Shown: one piece after another, positions 45,787 through 55,533 of the stretch
Position numbering within the stretch: position 1 is the stretch's first letter
How the letters are laid out: every line of letters starts with the position of its first letter
NCBI GenBank assembly: GCA_002401955.1
Contig: NVUQ01000013.1
Coordinates: forward strand, 1-64,000
Direction of reading: 5' to 3'
Source of the DNA: Flavobacteriales bacterium
Lineage (GTDB): Bacteria > Bacteroidota > Bacteroidia > Flavobacteriales_E > Vicingaceae
DNA length: 64,000 bases
Notes under the pieces: generated by a model
Database searches by the model: none
What the model was told of the DNA's origin: nothing
The model's input: the letters and a program-made list of their open reading frames with translations, nothing else
Made by a program: the position numbers and the translations under genes

Positions 45787-45915
45787 AAGTCTGGGCAAAC
45801 TCATACTTTTTTTCTAAAACAACAAATAGATTTAAGTGATCTATCTAATGGAATTTATACACTTCAAACACTAAGCAAAACAGAAGTAAGTACTTATAAA
45901 ATAGTGAAACAATAA
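45787..45915 (+). pseudogene. Orphan T9SS type A sorting tail behind leuS
   Basis: 42 codons, KSGQTHTFFLKQQIDLSDLS then NGIYTLQTLSKTEVSTYKIV, KQ and TAA: the second half of a type A sorting domain (LSNGIY...KIVKQ). No start codon and a different frame from leuS. It is the 3' end of a deleted secreted-protein gene. Confidence 0.75.
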
Positions 45916-45925
45916 TTTTAAATAA

Positions 45926-45955
45926 AAAAAGCCGATTGAATTTCAATCGGCTTTT
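45926..45955. terminator. Bidirectional terminator after leuS region
   Basis: GCCGATTGA pairs with TCAATCGGC across three bases, with A and T runs either side. It serves leuS and the convergent T9SS gene. Confidence 0.9.
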
Positions 45956-45977
45956 AATAAAAACAAACAACTAACAA

Positions 45978-46769
45978 CTATTTGATTATTATTTTTTCGT
46001 GATGACTTTCATTGCTTCCAATAATCGACACAACATAAATTCCAGAAGGAAGTTGTGAAACATCAATTCTATTTGAACCTTTTACTAAAAAATTCGATTT
46101 TACTTTTTGTCCAGAAATGTTTGTGATATGAAAAGTATTAAAATCATTAGCAGTAATATTTAATACGTTATCAGATTGATAAACTTTAAAATTTTTATCT
46201 AATTCATTAACCATAACATCAGTTAAGATTGTCTGTCCAGCTGTAATTTGTTGATTTGGAGTAGAGTTGTAAGCCCAATCTTTAATAGTCATTTCTACTG
46301 CATTAGCTGGAATATCTATTCTCATCCAGCCATAATGTAAATTGCCACTTATTTCGAATTTAAATCCAAAATAACCATCTGTTACAGGAACGACCCATTC
46401 TGAAGAAACGCTCGTTCCTCCAGCGTAAAGAATTAGAGGTAAATCGGTCGAAAAATTTTTCCATGTAATAGTGTTATTTCCTATGCTATCTCCAAAACTC
46501 AAATTTCTGCAATTTCCTAAAGGAAGTTGTTCTAAGCCACCATTCAAACTTGAAAAAGATCCATTCGTAAAAAGACCATATCCAGCAGTAAGATCTCCCA
46601 TCATCTTAACATTAAAATCTGGCGAAGTATTTTGATCAATATCAATGTCATAGAATGAGCCTGGATTAGGACTTGTAATTAATGTTGTATCAGGATTATT
46701 AACATAAATAATTTGAGCATTTAAGTGCCCAGCAATTAATAAAATTAATAAGGTGTATAGTGTTTTCAT
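45978..46769 (-). CDS. T9SS type A secreted protein, unrecognised body
   Basis: 263 aa. Signal peptide (MKTLYTLLILLIAGHLNA), a beta-rich body with DIDIDQNTSPDFNVKMMGDL and YFGFKFEISGNLHYGWMRID (a pattern frequent in small Bacteroidota secreted proteins), and a type A sorting domain (FKVYQSDNVLNITAND, LPSGIYVVSI, HEKIIIK). The typical YPNP opening is replaced by YQSDN, so it is slightly atypical. Function unknown. Confidence 0.85.
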   Translation of the reverse strand: MKTLYTLLILLIAGHLNAQIIYVNNPDTTLITSPNPGSFYDIDIDQNTSPDFNVKMMGDLTAGYGLFTNGSFSSLNGGLEQLPLGNCRNLSFGDSIGNNTITWKNFSTDLPLILYAGGTSVSSEWVVPVTDGYFGFKFEISGNLHYGWMRIDIPANAVEMTIKDWAYNSTPNQQITAGQTILTDVMVNELDKNFKVYQSDNVLNITANDFNTFHITNISGQKVKSNFLVKGSNRIDVSQLPSGIYVVSIIGSNESHHEKIIIK

Positions 46770-46860
46770 AGTCTATCAGTTTTAATTAGGTTATAAAACT
46801 AATTAAAATTTACAAGAATAAAAAGACATAAGGTGTTGAATATAAACTTTTTCTAGATAG

Positions 46861-49296
46861 TTATAATTTGAATTTTTCAGGAATAACGAATCCTAAACTA
46901 AGTTTTACAGTAAGATTATCTTTTGTTTCGTTAAACTGATAAGGACCATATCGGTAAAAACATCCTGCACCAAAAGAAAGATAAGACCACTTTAAAATGT
47001 GATTAATTACTATTCCCGATTCATAATATCCCTTTTCCATAGTGTTAAAAGTTTCTCCACCATGAGCACCCTCATAAGACAATGCCCCAAAACCAACACT
47101 TGTAGTAATAACAAATTCGGGCTCAAACTTTTTTACTTTAAAGAGTAAAGAACCAAAGCTATGTCTAAAATGAAAGTGAACATACTCGCTAGAAAAGAAC
47201 TCGTAAGGCAACATGGTTTCAAAAGCATTTTCTGTAGATATGTTAATGTTATTATCTACGTTAAATGTTCCTAAAGAACTGTTTAGCTTATGTTGTGGAA
47301 CTCTCCCATGAATATATCCGGTTTCTAAATAAAATTTTGGGTGACCAAAATTTTTGATAAAAAACTTTTTTTCTGCTCTTAAAGTAAATCGGGTATATTC
47401 ATATTCTCCATTAAAGGTTTTAATTCCTTTTTCAATTTTACTGTATAGGATAGGATATTTGCTTGTTATAGGATATTTTCCGTTGGTAGATTTTAGAATT
47501 TTCTCCTTAAAAGCATATCGAAATTCTACACCAATTTCATTAAAAATATAATATTGATCATTCAAAATTGTTGTTGCATCAATTCGTTTTTTGTAATAAT
47601 AATCATTGGTTACTTCAACGGTTTCTTGATTGGTAAATAGGTTAACTTTTAAATAGCGTAAAGTTCTAAATTGTAAGCGAGCTTCTATTTTCTCAATATT
47701 ATTCATTCTTTCTAGGTTAAAATACTTTCTATTACTTGCTGTAGAAAATGCTGGTGTTTTATACCCAATAAAATCAACAACCCCAGGTTCAGCAAGATCT
47801 TTTTGATGAGAAATATTAAATTCAATATCGTTTCTTTGATTGATTAAAAAGTTAATATCTCCACCATATTTTTCTGTTTTATCACCAAATGCATACGCAC
47901 CATAACCACCAATAGAAAACCATTTAGAGAGGTTCTTACTGGTGTGTAATCCAACCCCAACTCGTTGCCCTTCATATTTAGTGTATTCAAGAAAACGGTT
48001 TAGGTCAAAATCGATAATTCCCCAATTTATTTTACCTGTAGATAGCCCTTCTAGCAGTTTAAATTTTTTATCAAAGTGATGTACTTTACTAATACTGTCA
48101 ATTGAATGATAAGAGCTTATTTCTTTTTGTGATAATGGATTTTCTCGATGGTTATCCCAAAAAGCATTATCTTTTTTTGTGGCATCATCATCAATTTCTG
48201 TTACTACATTGCTAAATTCTTTGGTAGAAATTTCAGGGTTTATTTCAATGTTTTTGATATAGGTTTTATTCACTCCAATTGTTTTGATTTCACCTCCCTT
48301 ATAAGGATCCATAATAATATCGGAGTTTAATTGCACAGGAAACCAACTGCCACTTATTTTTTTATAGCGTTGTTGTATTTTAATAGAAATCATTTCATCT
48401 TCAGCAAAAGGCTCTGCAATAACATTTTGTAGTGCATAACCATCGGTATTAATGTAAAGCAACCCTTTTAAAGCGTCAAAATTTTTCCCTTTTCGAGGTT
48501 TAAACGACAATACAAAAACAGTATCACTTCCGTTAAATGTGGTATCTTCTATCAAAAACAAATACTTACTAATACTGTTTTCAGAAATAGGATTGAGGTA
48601 AGAGTTTTCTAATAATTTTAATGTAGGGTTGTAAAAAGTAAAGGATTGTAATTCGGTTGCAATTAATGCAAATGAAGGGTTTTTTAAACCAGAAACTTTA
48701 GAGGCAATAACTTTTTCATAACTCTTGTCGGGTTGTTTATACTTTCGTTCGGTAACGGATTCCATCATAAAAAAGTAATGATCTTCTAACCATTTCATGG
48801 TATTTATACTACTAGAATCTTGTTCAGAATTTTCTTTATTAGTAACAGCTAAACTGTCAATCAACATCGAAAAATACATTTTGTTGTAAGATTCGTATTT
48901 AAAGTTTAAACTCTTTTCAGGATTATTTATTTTTCGGTTTTTTATTACTTCTTTAATAATACGCTCGGCAGGATTAACTCCTGGAAAGACTTTGAATTCC
49001 TCTAATGCAAAAGTGGTTTGTTGCATTTTAATAAGGATATTTTGCTTGCTAGTTACATTAATTTTTTGAGGTTTATAACCAACGTAACTCAGTGTTAAAG
49101 TTTGTATTGTATTGGGAGAGTTAAAATTAAAATTACCATCAATATCTGTTGTTGTTCCTACACGTTCATCATTAACAACAATGTTTACAAAAGCAAGTGG
49201 TTCTTTAGTGTTGCTATCAATTACTTTACCTTTTATTTGATGCTGAGCAAACAGGTAGCAAGGGAACAAACATATTAAAAGAGTTAAGATTCTCAT
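46861..49296 (-). CDS. DUF5686 outer-membrane protein with CarboxypepD_reg domain
   Basis: 811 aa. Signal peptide (MRILTLLICLFPCYLFA), a carboxypeptidase regulatory-like Ig domain (IKGKVIDSNTKEPLAFVNIV, VGTTTDIDGNFNF), then the DUF5686 body with NPAERIIKEVIKNRKINNPE and a long C-terminal set of beta strands ending LSLGFVIPEKFKL, consistent with an outer-membrane barrel. Common in Bacteroidota, role not defined. Its N-terminal architecture is repeated in the next gene upstream. Confidence 0.88.
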   Translation of the reverse strand: MRILTLLICLFPCYLFAQHQIKGKVIDSNTKEPLAFVNIVVNDERVGTTTDIDGNFNFNSPNTIQTLTLSYVGYKPQKINVTSKQNILIKMQQTTFALEEFKVFPGVNPAERIIKEVIKNRKINNPEKSLNFKYESYNKMYFSMLIDSLAVTNKENSEQDSSSINTMKWLEDHYFFMMESVTERKYKQPDKSYEKVIASKVSGLKNPSFALIATELQSFTFYNPTLKLLENSYLNPISENSISKYLFLIEDTTFNGSDTVFVLSFKPRKGKNFDALKGLLYINTDGYALQNVIAEPFAEDEMISIKIQQRYKKISGSWFPVQLNSDIIMDPYKGGEIKTIGVNKTYIKNIEINPEISTKEFSNVVTEIDDDATKKDNAFWDNHRENPLSQKEISSYHSIDSISKVHHFDKKFKLLEGLSTGKINWGIIDFDLNRFLEYTKYEGQRVGVGLHTSKNLSKWFSIGGYGAYAFGDKTEKYGGDINFLINQRNDIEFNISHQKDLAEPGVVDFIGYKTPAFSTASNRKYFNLERMNNIEKIEARLQFRTLRYLKVNLFTNQETVEVTNDYYYKKRIDATTILNDQYYIFNEIGVEFRYAFKEKILKSTNGKYPITSKYPILYSKIEKGIKTFNGEYEYTRFTLRAEKKFFIKNFGHPKFYLETGYIHGRVPQHKLNSSLGTFNVDNNINISTENAFETMLPYEFFSSEYVHFHFRHSFGSLLFKVKKFEPEFVITTSVGFGALSYEGAHGGETFNTMEKGYYESGIVINHILKWSYLSFGAGCFYRYGPYQFNETKDNLTVKLSLGFVIPEKFKL

Positions 49297-49402
49297 GATG
49301 GGTAAAACTACCTTTTTTGCGTTAGAGATATGATACTTAAAGGGAGAAAGCTTTTGATATTGTTTTTAACAAATAAAACCCTAACCCGTTTAAATACCCA
49401 AA

Positions 49403-52400
49403 TTAGTGTGAAGGAGAATTCCTATAAAGGTCAAAAATAATAGCATACTTCATCGCCAAAGCTTTATAATATGAATACCTTCCAGAATCACCTCCATGAC
49501 CAGCATTTAGATTAGTTTTTAATAGAAGCACATTATTATCCGTTTTAAATTTTCGCAATTTTGCTACCATTTTTGCTGGCTCCCAATAACCAACCCTGCT
49601 GTCGTTTATTCCTGTAAAAAAGAACATTGGTGGGTAGTCTTTTTGATCTACGTTTTCGTAAGGAGAATAAGATTTCATATAGTTGTAATATTTTTTGTCG
49701 TTGGGATTCCCCCACTCTTCATATTCTCCTGTTGTTAAAGGTAATTTGTCGTCTAACATTGTATTAACAACATCTACAAAAGGAACATCTAAAATTACTG
49801 CCTTAAACAATTCTGGACGCATATTAGCAACAGCACCCATTAATAAACCCCCAGCACTTGCACCTTGGATGGTAATATTTCCTTTAGTTACATAGTCATT
49901 TTCAATTAAATATTCGGCACAGTCTATAAAATCGGTAAACGTATTTTTTTTATTGAGCATTTTCCCATCTAAATACCATTTTTCGCCTAAATCATTTCCC
50001 CCTCTAATGTGAGCCACAGCATAAATAAACCCTCTGTTTATTAACGGAAATAAAGAAGTGTTAAACCCAACACCTTGCCCTGCACCATAGGAGCCATAAG
50101 AGGTTAATAACACTTTGTTTTTTTGAGGTTCTTTTTTATTATAAGCTCCCCATTTATTATAAAATAAAGTAATAGGTATTTTTTTGCCATCTTTTGCTGT
50201 TGCCCAAATTCTTTTTGTTTTGTAGGGAGAGTATTTGCTTATTCGCCATTTTCTACGTTTAACAATACGTTTTTCTTGAGTTTTCATATGGTAATTGTAA
50301 ACAGTTCCAGGAGTTATATAAGAGCTGTAACTAAACTGTAAAGAGTCAGTATCAAAATCTGGATTGTAACCTAATCCGATAGAATAATAATCTTCTTTAA
50401 ACTTAATATTGTGACTTTTGTTACTGGCTAAATTTAGAACACGCAACCTTGGTTGAGCATTTTCCTTTTCACTCAAGACAATGTATTTATCGAAAATTTC
50501 AAAACTACTTAACAACACTTTTTTATTATGAGGAACGAGAGTTTTCCATTTGTTTATAGCGTAATTTGAGGTGTCTGCTACTACAATTTTATTATTTAGT
50601 GCTTTTTTGTTGGTTAAAATATAAAACTGGTTTTTTGAATGGGTAACCGTATATTTATGCTTATCTTCTCTAAAATAAAAGAGCTTAGGAGTAAGGTCTG
50701 TGGCATTGGTTCTAATATAATATTGTTCTGAAGAGGTGGAACTAGCTGATTGAATAAATATAAACTTCTTCGATTTTGATTTCCATACTCTTAATTCGAA
50801 CAAAACATCCTTTTCATACTTAATTACTTTATCATTTTTCTGATTTGAGAGTAGTTGGTGAGTTGCAATCTTATTTGTTCTGTTGGTTTTCTTTTCTTGC
50901 GAAGCATATATTATAGTAGTATCATTTACCCAAACCAAATTAGATGCAAAGGTTAAACTATCTTTTAAGAGTGTATTTGTTTTGAGGTTTTTAAATTTAA
51001 TAACATAATTATCGTTTCCGGTAGTGTTTTCTGAATACGCCATTATGTTATTGTTAGGGCTAATAGTAATTCCTCCAGCATTGTAATATTGTTTGTCTTT
51101 TGCCATTTCTTGAACATCTAACAAAACCTCTTCTTTAGTACTGTTCTCTTTTTTACGATAATAAATTGGATACTCGTTTTCGCCAATGAATTTATAGTGA
51201 TAGATGTATCCATTCTTTTTTACAGGTAAGGATTTATAGTTTTTTTCGGTTGCTCTTTTTAGTTCAGAAAATAGACTTCGTTGTTGTTTTCTAAGCGGAA
51301 TAAAATAGTTGTCGAAATACTTGTTTTCGGCATTAATATATTCCATAACGGCTGTATTTTGTTTGGGTTGTGTTACATCTTTCATCCAAGCATAATTGTC
51401 AATAATTTCCTCTTTATGAAGGTTGTACCTAAAAGGGATTATATCTGCCATAGGAGCTTTTAGTGTTGTATCTCTTCTATGCTTATCAACAAATTGTTTT
51501 TCTAAAGGTTTTTTAAATTCCATATCTTTTCTGATATGGGTTGGAATATTAAATTCAGGCTTTTCTTGGCTGTATTTGGTCCAAAAAGTATCGTTATAGT
51601 ACAGCGGAAAATCAAACAACTGGTTAGCATCAGAATTGGTAAAAAGTGCTTCCTTTTTAAAGGAGTTTTTAGTGTTAGGTTTGATGTCGTGGATGGAAAT
51701 TTCTAAAGTTGCATTGTATGGAGTTACAGTGTTATTAGTAGTGTCCTTATAAATAAATTCATCTTGTTGTTTAATCGAAGTAAGGTAATACTTCCCATCT
51801 ATCAATGTATAATTTTCTTTAATCCGGTAATCGAAGTGTTTAATGTTCATTGTGGTATATGTACAGAGGTGTTTCTTTAAGTTTTTGGATATGGCGTACT
51901 CTATCGATTTAATGGCAAAAGTATTTCTATCAATAACGATTTTTCCTTCTTGGGTGTTATTTCTAAAACGCTTGTTATATCTCCATTTTTTGATTGTTGT
52001 ATCTCTTATTTCCTTAGCTGCTTTTGGGATAAAATAAAGAACATAGTTGTACTCTTTGTTAATGGTATCCAATTCTTCTTTAAGGGTATAATCAAACTCA
52101 TTAAATTTCTTTTTATCTAAAAAATCTTGTCGAAATTTCACTCGATCTTTTCCTAATAAACCTAAAGGACCCCCTTCTATGTTGGCGGTTAAGTTTCGTT
52201 GCGTTAAATTTTCGCTACTACGTGATTCGATAATTTTAAGCTGATCCTTTTTTAAGGTTTTAGACCAAAAGTGATATCGATGCAGCCGTTCTCCTGGCCA
52301 TTGTGGTAAATCACTTAAAGTGTTTGAGGATTCCCAGGTACTTATATATGCTTTGCGTTTATACTTTTTATTTTGGTAAGGAGCATAGTTAAATTCACAA

Positions 52401-52870
52401 ACGGCATCGGCATACTTAATGTGCCTACCACTTTCAGTAAGTGTTTCACGATAGTAAGCATCAAATGAAATGGTATCGGTACTGTAGTTCTTTTCTATGC
52501 TTTTTAATACTTTTTTAAGCATTTGTTTGGGCGTATAATCTTTACGAGAAACAACGGTAAACTGAGCAAGATTAGCAGCATCTTTGCTAATGTAAATGGT
52601 GTTTCCTGTTGGGTTTAGAGTCGAGATTAGAATCAGTTTTTTTGAGTATCCTAAAAAAGAGATGGTTAGTTTTTCTGCTGCATATTTTTTTGGAATGGTC
52701 AATTTAAACTTTCCATTTTCATCAGTAGCAGTTCCAAAACCTTTTCCTTCTATAAGGACTGTTGCAAATGATGCTGGTTGTTTGTCGTCATTACAAATTA
52801 TTTTTCCTGTAATAGTTTGTGCACATAAAAACTTAAACCCAATTAGGGTGAATACCAATAAATACCTCAT
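49403..52870 (-). CDS. Fusion of CarboxypepD_reg/DUF5686-like module and S9 oligopeptidase B
   Basis: 1155 aa. Signal peptide (MRYLLVFTLIGFKFLCA), CarboxypepD_reg domain (ITGKIICNDDKQPASFATVL), a region like the DUF5686 N-terminal half (TPKQMLKKVLKSIEKNYS, to about residue 460), then a complete oligopeptidase B-type S9 enzyme from PFRYNLHKEEIIDNYAWMKD, with beta-propeller and alpha/beta-hydrolase. Catalytic residues are visible: Ser in TIQGASAGGLLMG (~1005), Asp in GINDSRVGYWEP, His in NAGHGGDSGR. Oligopeptidase B cleaves after basic residues and is normally cytoplasmic or periplasmic without such an N-terminus. The fusion would place the peptidase in the envelope. No frameshift is seen. Confidence 0.85.
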   Translation of the reverse strand: MRYLLVFTLIGFKFLCAQTITGKIICNDDKQPASFATVLIEGKGFGTATDENGKFKLTIPKKYAAEKLTISFLGYSKKLILISTLNPTGNTIYISKDAANLAQFTVVSRKDYTPKQMLKKVLKSIEKNYSTDTISFDAYYRETLTESGRHIKYADAVCEFNYAPYQNKKYKRKAYISTWESSNTLSDLPQWPGERLHRYHFWSKTLKKDQLKIIESRSSENLTQRNLTANIEGGPLGLLGKDRVKFRQDFLDKKKFNEFDYTLKEELDTINKEYNYVLYFIPKAAKEIRDTTIKKWRYNKRFRNNTQEGKIVIDRNTFAIKSIEYAISKNLKKHLCTYTTMNIKHFDYRIKENYTLIDGKYYLTSIKQQDEFIYKDTTNNTVTPYNATLEISIHDIKPNTKNSFKKEALFTNSDANQLFDFPLYYNDTFWTKYSQEKPEFNIPTHIRKDMEFKKPLEKQFVDKHRRDTTLKAPMADIIPFRYNLHKEEIIDNYAWMKDVTQPKQNTAVMEYINAENKYFDNYFIPLRKQQRSLFSELKRATEKNYKSLPVKKNGYIYHYKFIGENEYPIYYRKKENSTKEEVLLDVQEMAKDKQYYNAGGITISPNNNIMAYSENTTGNDNYVIKFKNLKTNTLLKDSLTFASNLVWVNDTTIIYASQEKKTNRTNKIATHQLLSNQKNDKVIKYEKDVLFELRVWKSKSKKFIFIQSASSTSSEQYYIRTNATDLTPKLFYFREDKHKYTVTHSKNQFYILTNKKALNNKIVVADTSNYAINKWKTLVPHNKKVLLSSFEIFDKYIVLSEKENAQPRLRVLNLASNKSHNIKFKEDYYSIGLGYNPDFDTDSLQFSYSSYITPGTVYNYHMKTQEKRIVKRRKWRISKYSPYKTKRIWATAKDGKKIPITLFYNKWGAYNKKEPQKNKVLLTSYGSYGAGQGVGFNTSLFPLINRGFIYAVAHIRGGNDLGEKWYLDGKMLNKKNTFTDFIDCAEYLIENDYVTKGNITIQGASAGGLLMGAVANMRPELFKAVILDVPFVDVVNTMLDDKLPLTTGEYEEWGNPNDKKYYNYMKSYSPYENVDQKDYPPMFFFTGINDSRVGYWEPAKMVAKLRKFKTDNNVLLLKTNLNAGHGGDSGRYSYYKALAMKYAIIFDLYRNSPSH

Positions 52871-52886
52871 ACCTTTTTCTTATAAA

Positions 52887-53015
52887 TTACACTTTAAACG
52901 CAAGCTTATAAATAATTATTTCATTAGGATAATTAATTTTCCCATTAAATGTTAAATGCGCTTTATAGGTAAGTGTATCATCTTCTGTATAAGTTACATT
53001 AAAAGCCCTTAAGAG
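52887..53015 (-). pseudogene. Orphan C-terminal tail upstream of the S9 fusion gene
   Basis: After an in-frame TGA, 42 codons read AFNVTYTEDDTLTYKAHLTF, NGKINYPNEIIIYKLAFKV and stop. It has alternating beta pattern, no start codon, and ends 16 bases before the S9 gene start. I do not know the parent family. It looks like the 3' end of a deleted gene. Confidence 0.5.
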
Positions 53016-53041
53016 TCAATTTCTATACTTATTTTTGAAGA

Positions 53042-54058
53042 GTGATTACTTACGATCATATCAATTTACTTTCTAAACTTTCTGCTCAGAGAGTAGTAAA
53101 CGCTATGCGAGTTAAATGGAGTTTCCATTACTCTAAATGGGTTAAAAAACCAGTTTTAAAAGCTCAACCGATCAGCATTACAATAGAGCCTACAACGGCT
53201 TGTAATTTGGGTTGTCCGGAATGCCCAAGTGGGTTAAAAATGTTTACTAGACCCGAAGGAAATTTAAAACAAGACTTTTATAAAAAGGTAATCGATCAGA
53301 CTTATAAAAAGTCTTATTACTTAAACTTTTACTTTCAGGGAGAACCGTTTATTAATCCAAACTTTTTGGAGATGGTGAGTTATGCCAATTCTAAAAAAAT
53401 GTACACAGCAACATCTACCAACGCTCATTTTTTAAATGAAGAAAATGCTAAAAAGACGATAGAAAGTGGTTTAAGTAGACTAACCATTTCTATTGATGGA
53501 ACAACTCAAGAAACTTATGAAAGCTATCGAAAAAATGGAAGTTTAGAAAAAGTTATTGAGGGTGCCAAGAATGTCATCAAATGGAAAAAGGAGTTAAAGT
53601 CTAAAACACCTTACATCATTTTTCAGTTTTTGGTAGTGAAACCTAATGAGCACCAAATTGAAGACGCAAAAAAGTTAGCTGATGAATTAGGGGTGGATGA
53701 AATTCGTTTTAAAACCGCTCAATTGTACGATTACAAACATGGTAATGCGTTAATGCCAAGCATAGAGAAATACTCCCGTTACAGAAAAAAAGCTGATGGA
53801 ACTTATCGTTTGAAAAACAAAATGCTCAATGAGTGTTGGCGTATGTGGAGCTCCTGTGTTATTACTTGGGATGGTAAAGTAGTGCCTTGTTGTTTTGATA
53901 AAGATGCAACGCATCAATTGGGAGAGATAGCACAACAACCTTTGGCAGCAATTTGGTCCTCAAAATCTTATAACGGTTTTAGAAAAGCCCTTTTAACCAA
54001 TAGACAAAGCATAGATATATGCCAAAATTGTACCGAAGGAACTAAGGTTTGGGAGTAG
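53042..54058 (+). CDS. Radical SAM/SPASM domain protein
   Basis: 338 aa. The iron-sulphur motif CNLGCPEC (CxxxCxxC) is in IEPTTACNLGCPECPSG near residue 55, followed by NFYFQGEPFINPNF and SRLTISIDGTTQETYESYRK. The C-terminal SPASM-type part has CWRMWSSCVITWDGKVVPCC and DICQNCTEGTKVWE, giving cysteines for a further cluster. Members of this Bacteroidota group have no established substrate; there is no precursor peptide obvious nearby. The first codon recorded here is GTG; the first ATG is some 20 codons later (MRVKWSFH), also possible. Two copies of its 3' end lie downstream. Confidence 0.88.
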   Translation: MITYDHINLLSKLSAQRVVNAMRVKWSFHYSKWVKKPVLKAQPISITIEPTTACNLGCPECPSGLKMFTRPEGNLKQDFYKKVIDQTYKKSYYLNFYFQGEPFINPNFLEMVSYANSKKMYTATSTNAHFLNEENAKKTIESGLSRLTISIDGTTQETYESYRKNGSLEKVIEGAKNVIKWKKELKSKTPYIIFQFLVVKPNEHQIEDAKKLADELGVDEIRFKTAQLYDYKHGNALMPSIEKYSRYRKKADGTYRLKNKMLNECWRMWSSCVITWDGKVVPCCFDKDATHQLGEIAQQPLAAIWSSKSYNGFRKALLTNRQSIDICQNCTEGTKVWE

Positions 54059-54071
54059 GAAGCCTCCCCAA

Positions 54072-54120
54072 CCCCTCCGAAGGAGGGGCTATTTGTCATT
54101 CTCAGCTTGACTGGGAATCT
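54072..54120 (+). repeat. Extragenic hairpin and GTCATT...AATCT element
   Basis: CCCCTCCGAAGGAGGGG hairpin (54072-54088), then GTCATTCTCAGCTTGACTGG and GAATCT (54095-54120). The second part recurs inverted at 59107-59131. Hairpin may also end radical SAM transcription. Confidence 0.7.
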
Positions 54121-54216
54121 ATAATTTCATTTTAATGGTAAATTGAAAATAATGAATTTTCATTAAACAACCTATATGTTCATTTTCAGTAAAAAAATGG
54201 ACGCGTTAATAGTTGG

Positions 54217-54255
54217 TGTCCAATTTGTACTGAAGGAACTAAGGTTTGGGAGTGA
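54217..54255 (+). pseudogene. Radical-SAM gene tail remnant, copy B
   Basis: Thirteen codons CPICTEGTKVWE and TGA, matching the end of the intact gene (CQNCTEGTKVWE). The identical DNA stretch ACTAAGGTTTGGGAGT covers the stop. It lies 15 bases from the Fic gene end. Confidence 0.7.
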
Positions 54256-54270
54256 AGAAGTTTCTCGGAG

Positions 54271-55416
54271 TTAATTTTCTAATTCTCTGTGAAATATTTT
54301 AAAATATTCTTTAAATATAAACTTCCTATTCCTTTTGTAACCAGTTAATTCAGATAATATATTTAAATCAATGAGATCTTTTATTAACCTATTTGCTGTT
54401 GATGGAGAGATTTTCAAAAGCTCCGAAACTTGTTTAGAATCGGTAATAGGTACCTGAAAAAGTTGTTTGATTAATCGTTGTCCATTTTCAGTTTTGCTTC
54501 CAAGTTTTGGGAGTCGTTTAGTTTCAATATCATTTTTTAAAGTAATAATATCTTTAAACACTTGTATGGATTCTTTTGAAGTTTCAATTACCCCTACAAG
54601 GAAGAATTTTATCCATTGAGTTATGTTACTGGTTAAACGTACCGTCATTAGGTTATCATAATAGTATCCTTTATTTTTTTCAAAAAAGTCAGATAAATAG
54701 AGTGATGGCTTTTTTAAGACATCATTGCTAACCAAATAAAGAGTTATTAAGAGTCTTCCAAGCCTACCATTTCCATCTAGGAATGGGTGTATAGTTTCAA
54801 ATTGATAATGAGCAATCGCAATTTTAATTAGATGCGGAACAAAATAGTCATCATCGTTGATGAATTTTTCTAAATCACTCATTAAATCATTAACTTCTGA
54901 ATGATGAGGAGGGATAAAAATAGCATCTTTTAATGTTGCTCCTATCCAATTTTGGCTAGTCCTAAATTCTCCTGGAATTTTATGTTTTCCCCGAACACCA
55001 GAAAGAAGTGTTTTGTGCGTTTTTTTAATTAGGCGGGTTGAAATAGGGAGTTTTTCTAATTCCTTTATAGAAGTGCTAATAGCTTTTATATAGTTTTGTA
55101 CTTCTGCCCAATCATCTCGTTTTTCTGGATTAATATCTTCCTCTCTTATTAAGGCTTCTTCCATATTTGTTTTTGTACCTTCTATTCTACTCGAAGTGGT
55201 AGCTTCTTTAAGAATGTGCATGGTAATAAAAAAGTCAACATCAGGGATTATTTGGGAAAAAGCATTTAATTCACCTATTAATCTGTTAGCTTCTGCAAGT
55301 AATTTATTTACTTCAGGTGTTGATATAATCCATTCGCGATTAATTTTTTCAGGTAAAAAGGATTTGTATTCTCTTTGTTTAATGTGTTTCCCTGAATTGA
55401 ATGCTTCTAAATCCAT
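54271..55416 (-). CDS. Fic family protein, probable AMPylator with winged helix
   Basis: 381 aa from MDLEAFNSGKHIKQ; the frame is open nine codons upstream. N-terminal inhibitory helix motif SSRIEGT fits (S/T)xxxE(G/N), class II Fic. The Fic core ETIHPFLDGNGRLGRLLITL matches HPFxxGNGRxxR and keeps the catalytic His and the Arg, so it should transfer AMP (or similar) onto a protein hydroxyl; target unknown. The C-terminus has a winged helix (ISPSTANRLIKDLIDLNILS). It stands alone, opposite to its neighbours, and is flanked by radical-SAM tail remnants, suggesting insertion. Confidence 0.9.
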   Translation of the reverse strand: MDLEAFNSGKHIKQREYKSFLPEKINREWIISTPEVNKLLAEANRLIGELNAFSQIIPDVDFFITMHILKEATTSSRIEGTKTNMEEALIREEDINPEKRDDWAEVQNYIKAISTSIKELEKLPISTRLIKKTHKTLLSGVRGKHKIPGEFRTSQNWIGATLKDAIFIPPHHSEVNDLMSDLEKFINDDDYFVPHLIKIAIAHYQFETIHPFLDGNGRLGRLLITLYLVSNDVLKKPSLYLSDFFEKNKGYYYDNLMTVRLTSNITQWIKFFLVGVIETSKESIQVFKDIITLKNDIETKRLPKLGSKTENGQRLIKQLFQVPITDSKQVSELLKISPSTANRLIKDLIDLNILSELTGYKRNRKFIFKEYFKIFHRELEN

Positions 55417-55533
55417 GTTTTCAAAAATGATGTATAAATACAAATATAGTAATTTATATTTTCGTTATATTGATTTATTGAAAATATAAAATGTATTAAT
55501 TTTTATTTTTGAAGAAAATGAAAACTAAAAGGA

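Noticed and set aside
52596-52955. Plus-strand frame opposite the start of the S9 fusion gene
   Set aside because: Antisense shadow; the only plausible coding in the spacer is the minus-strand tail remnant.
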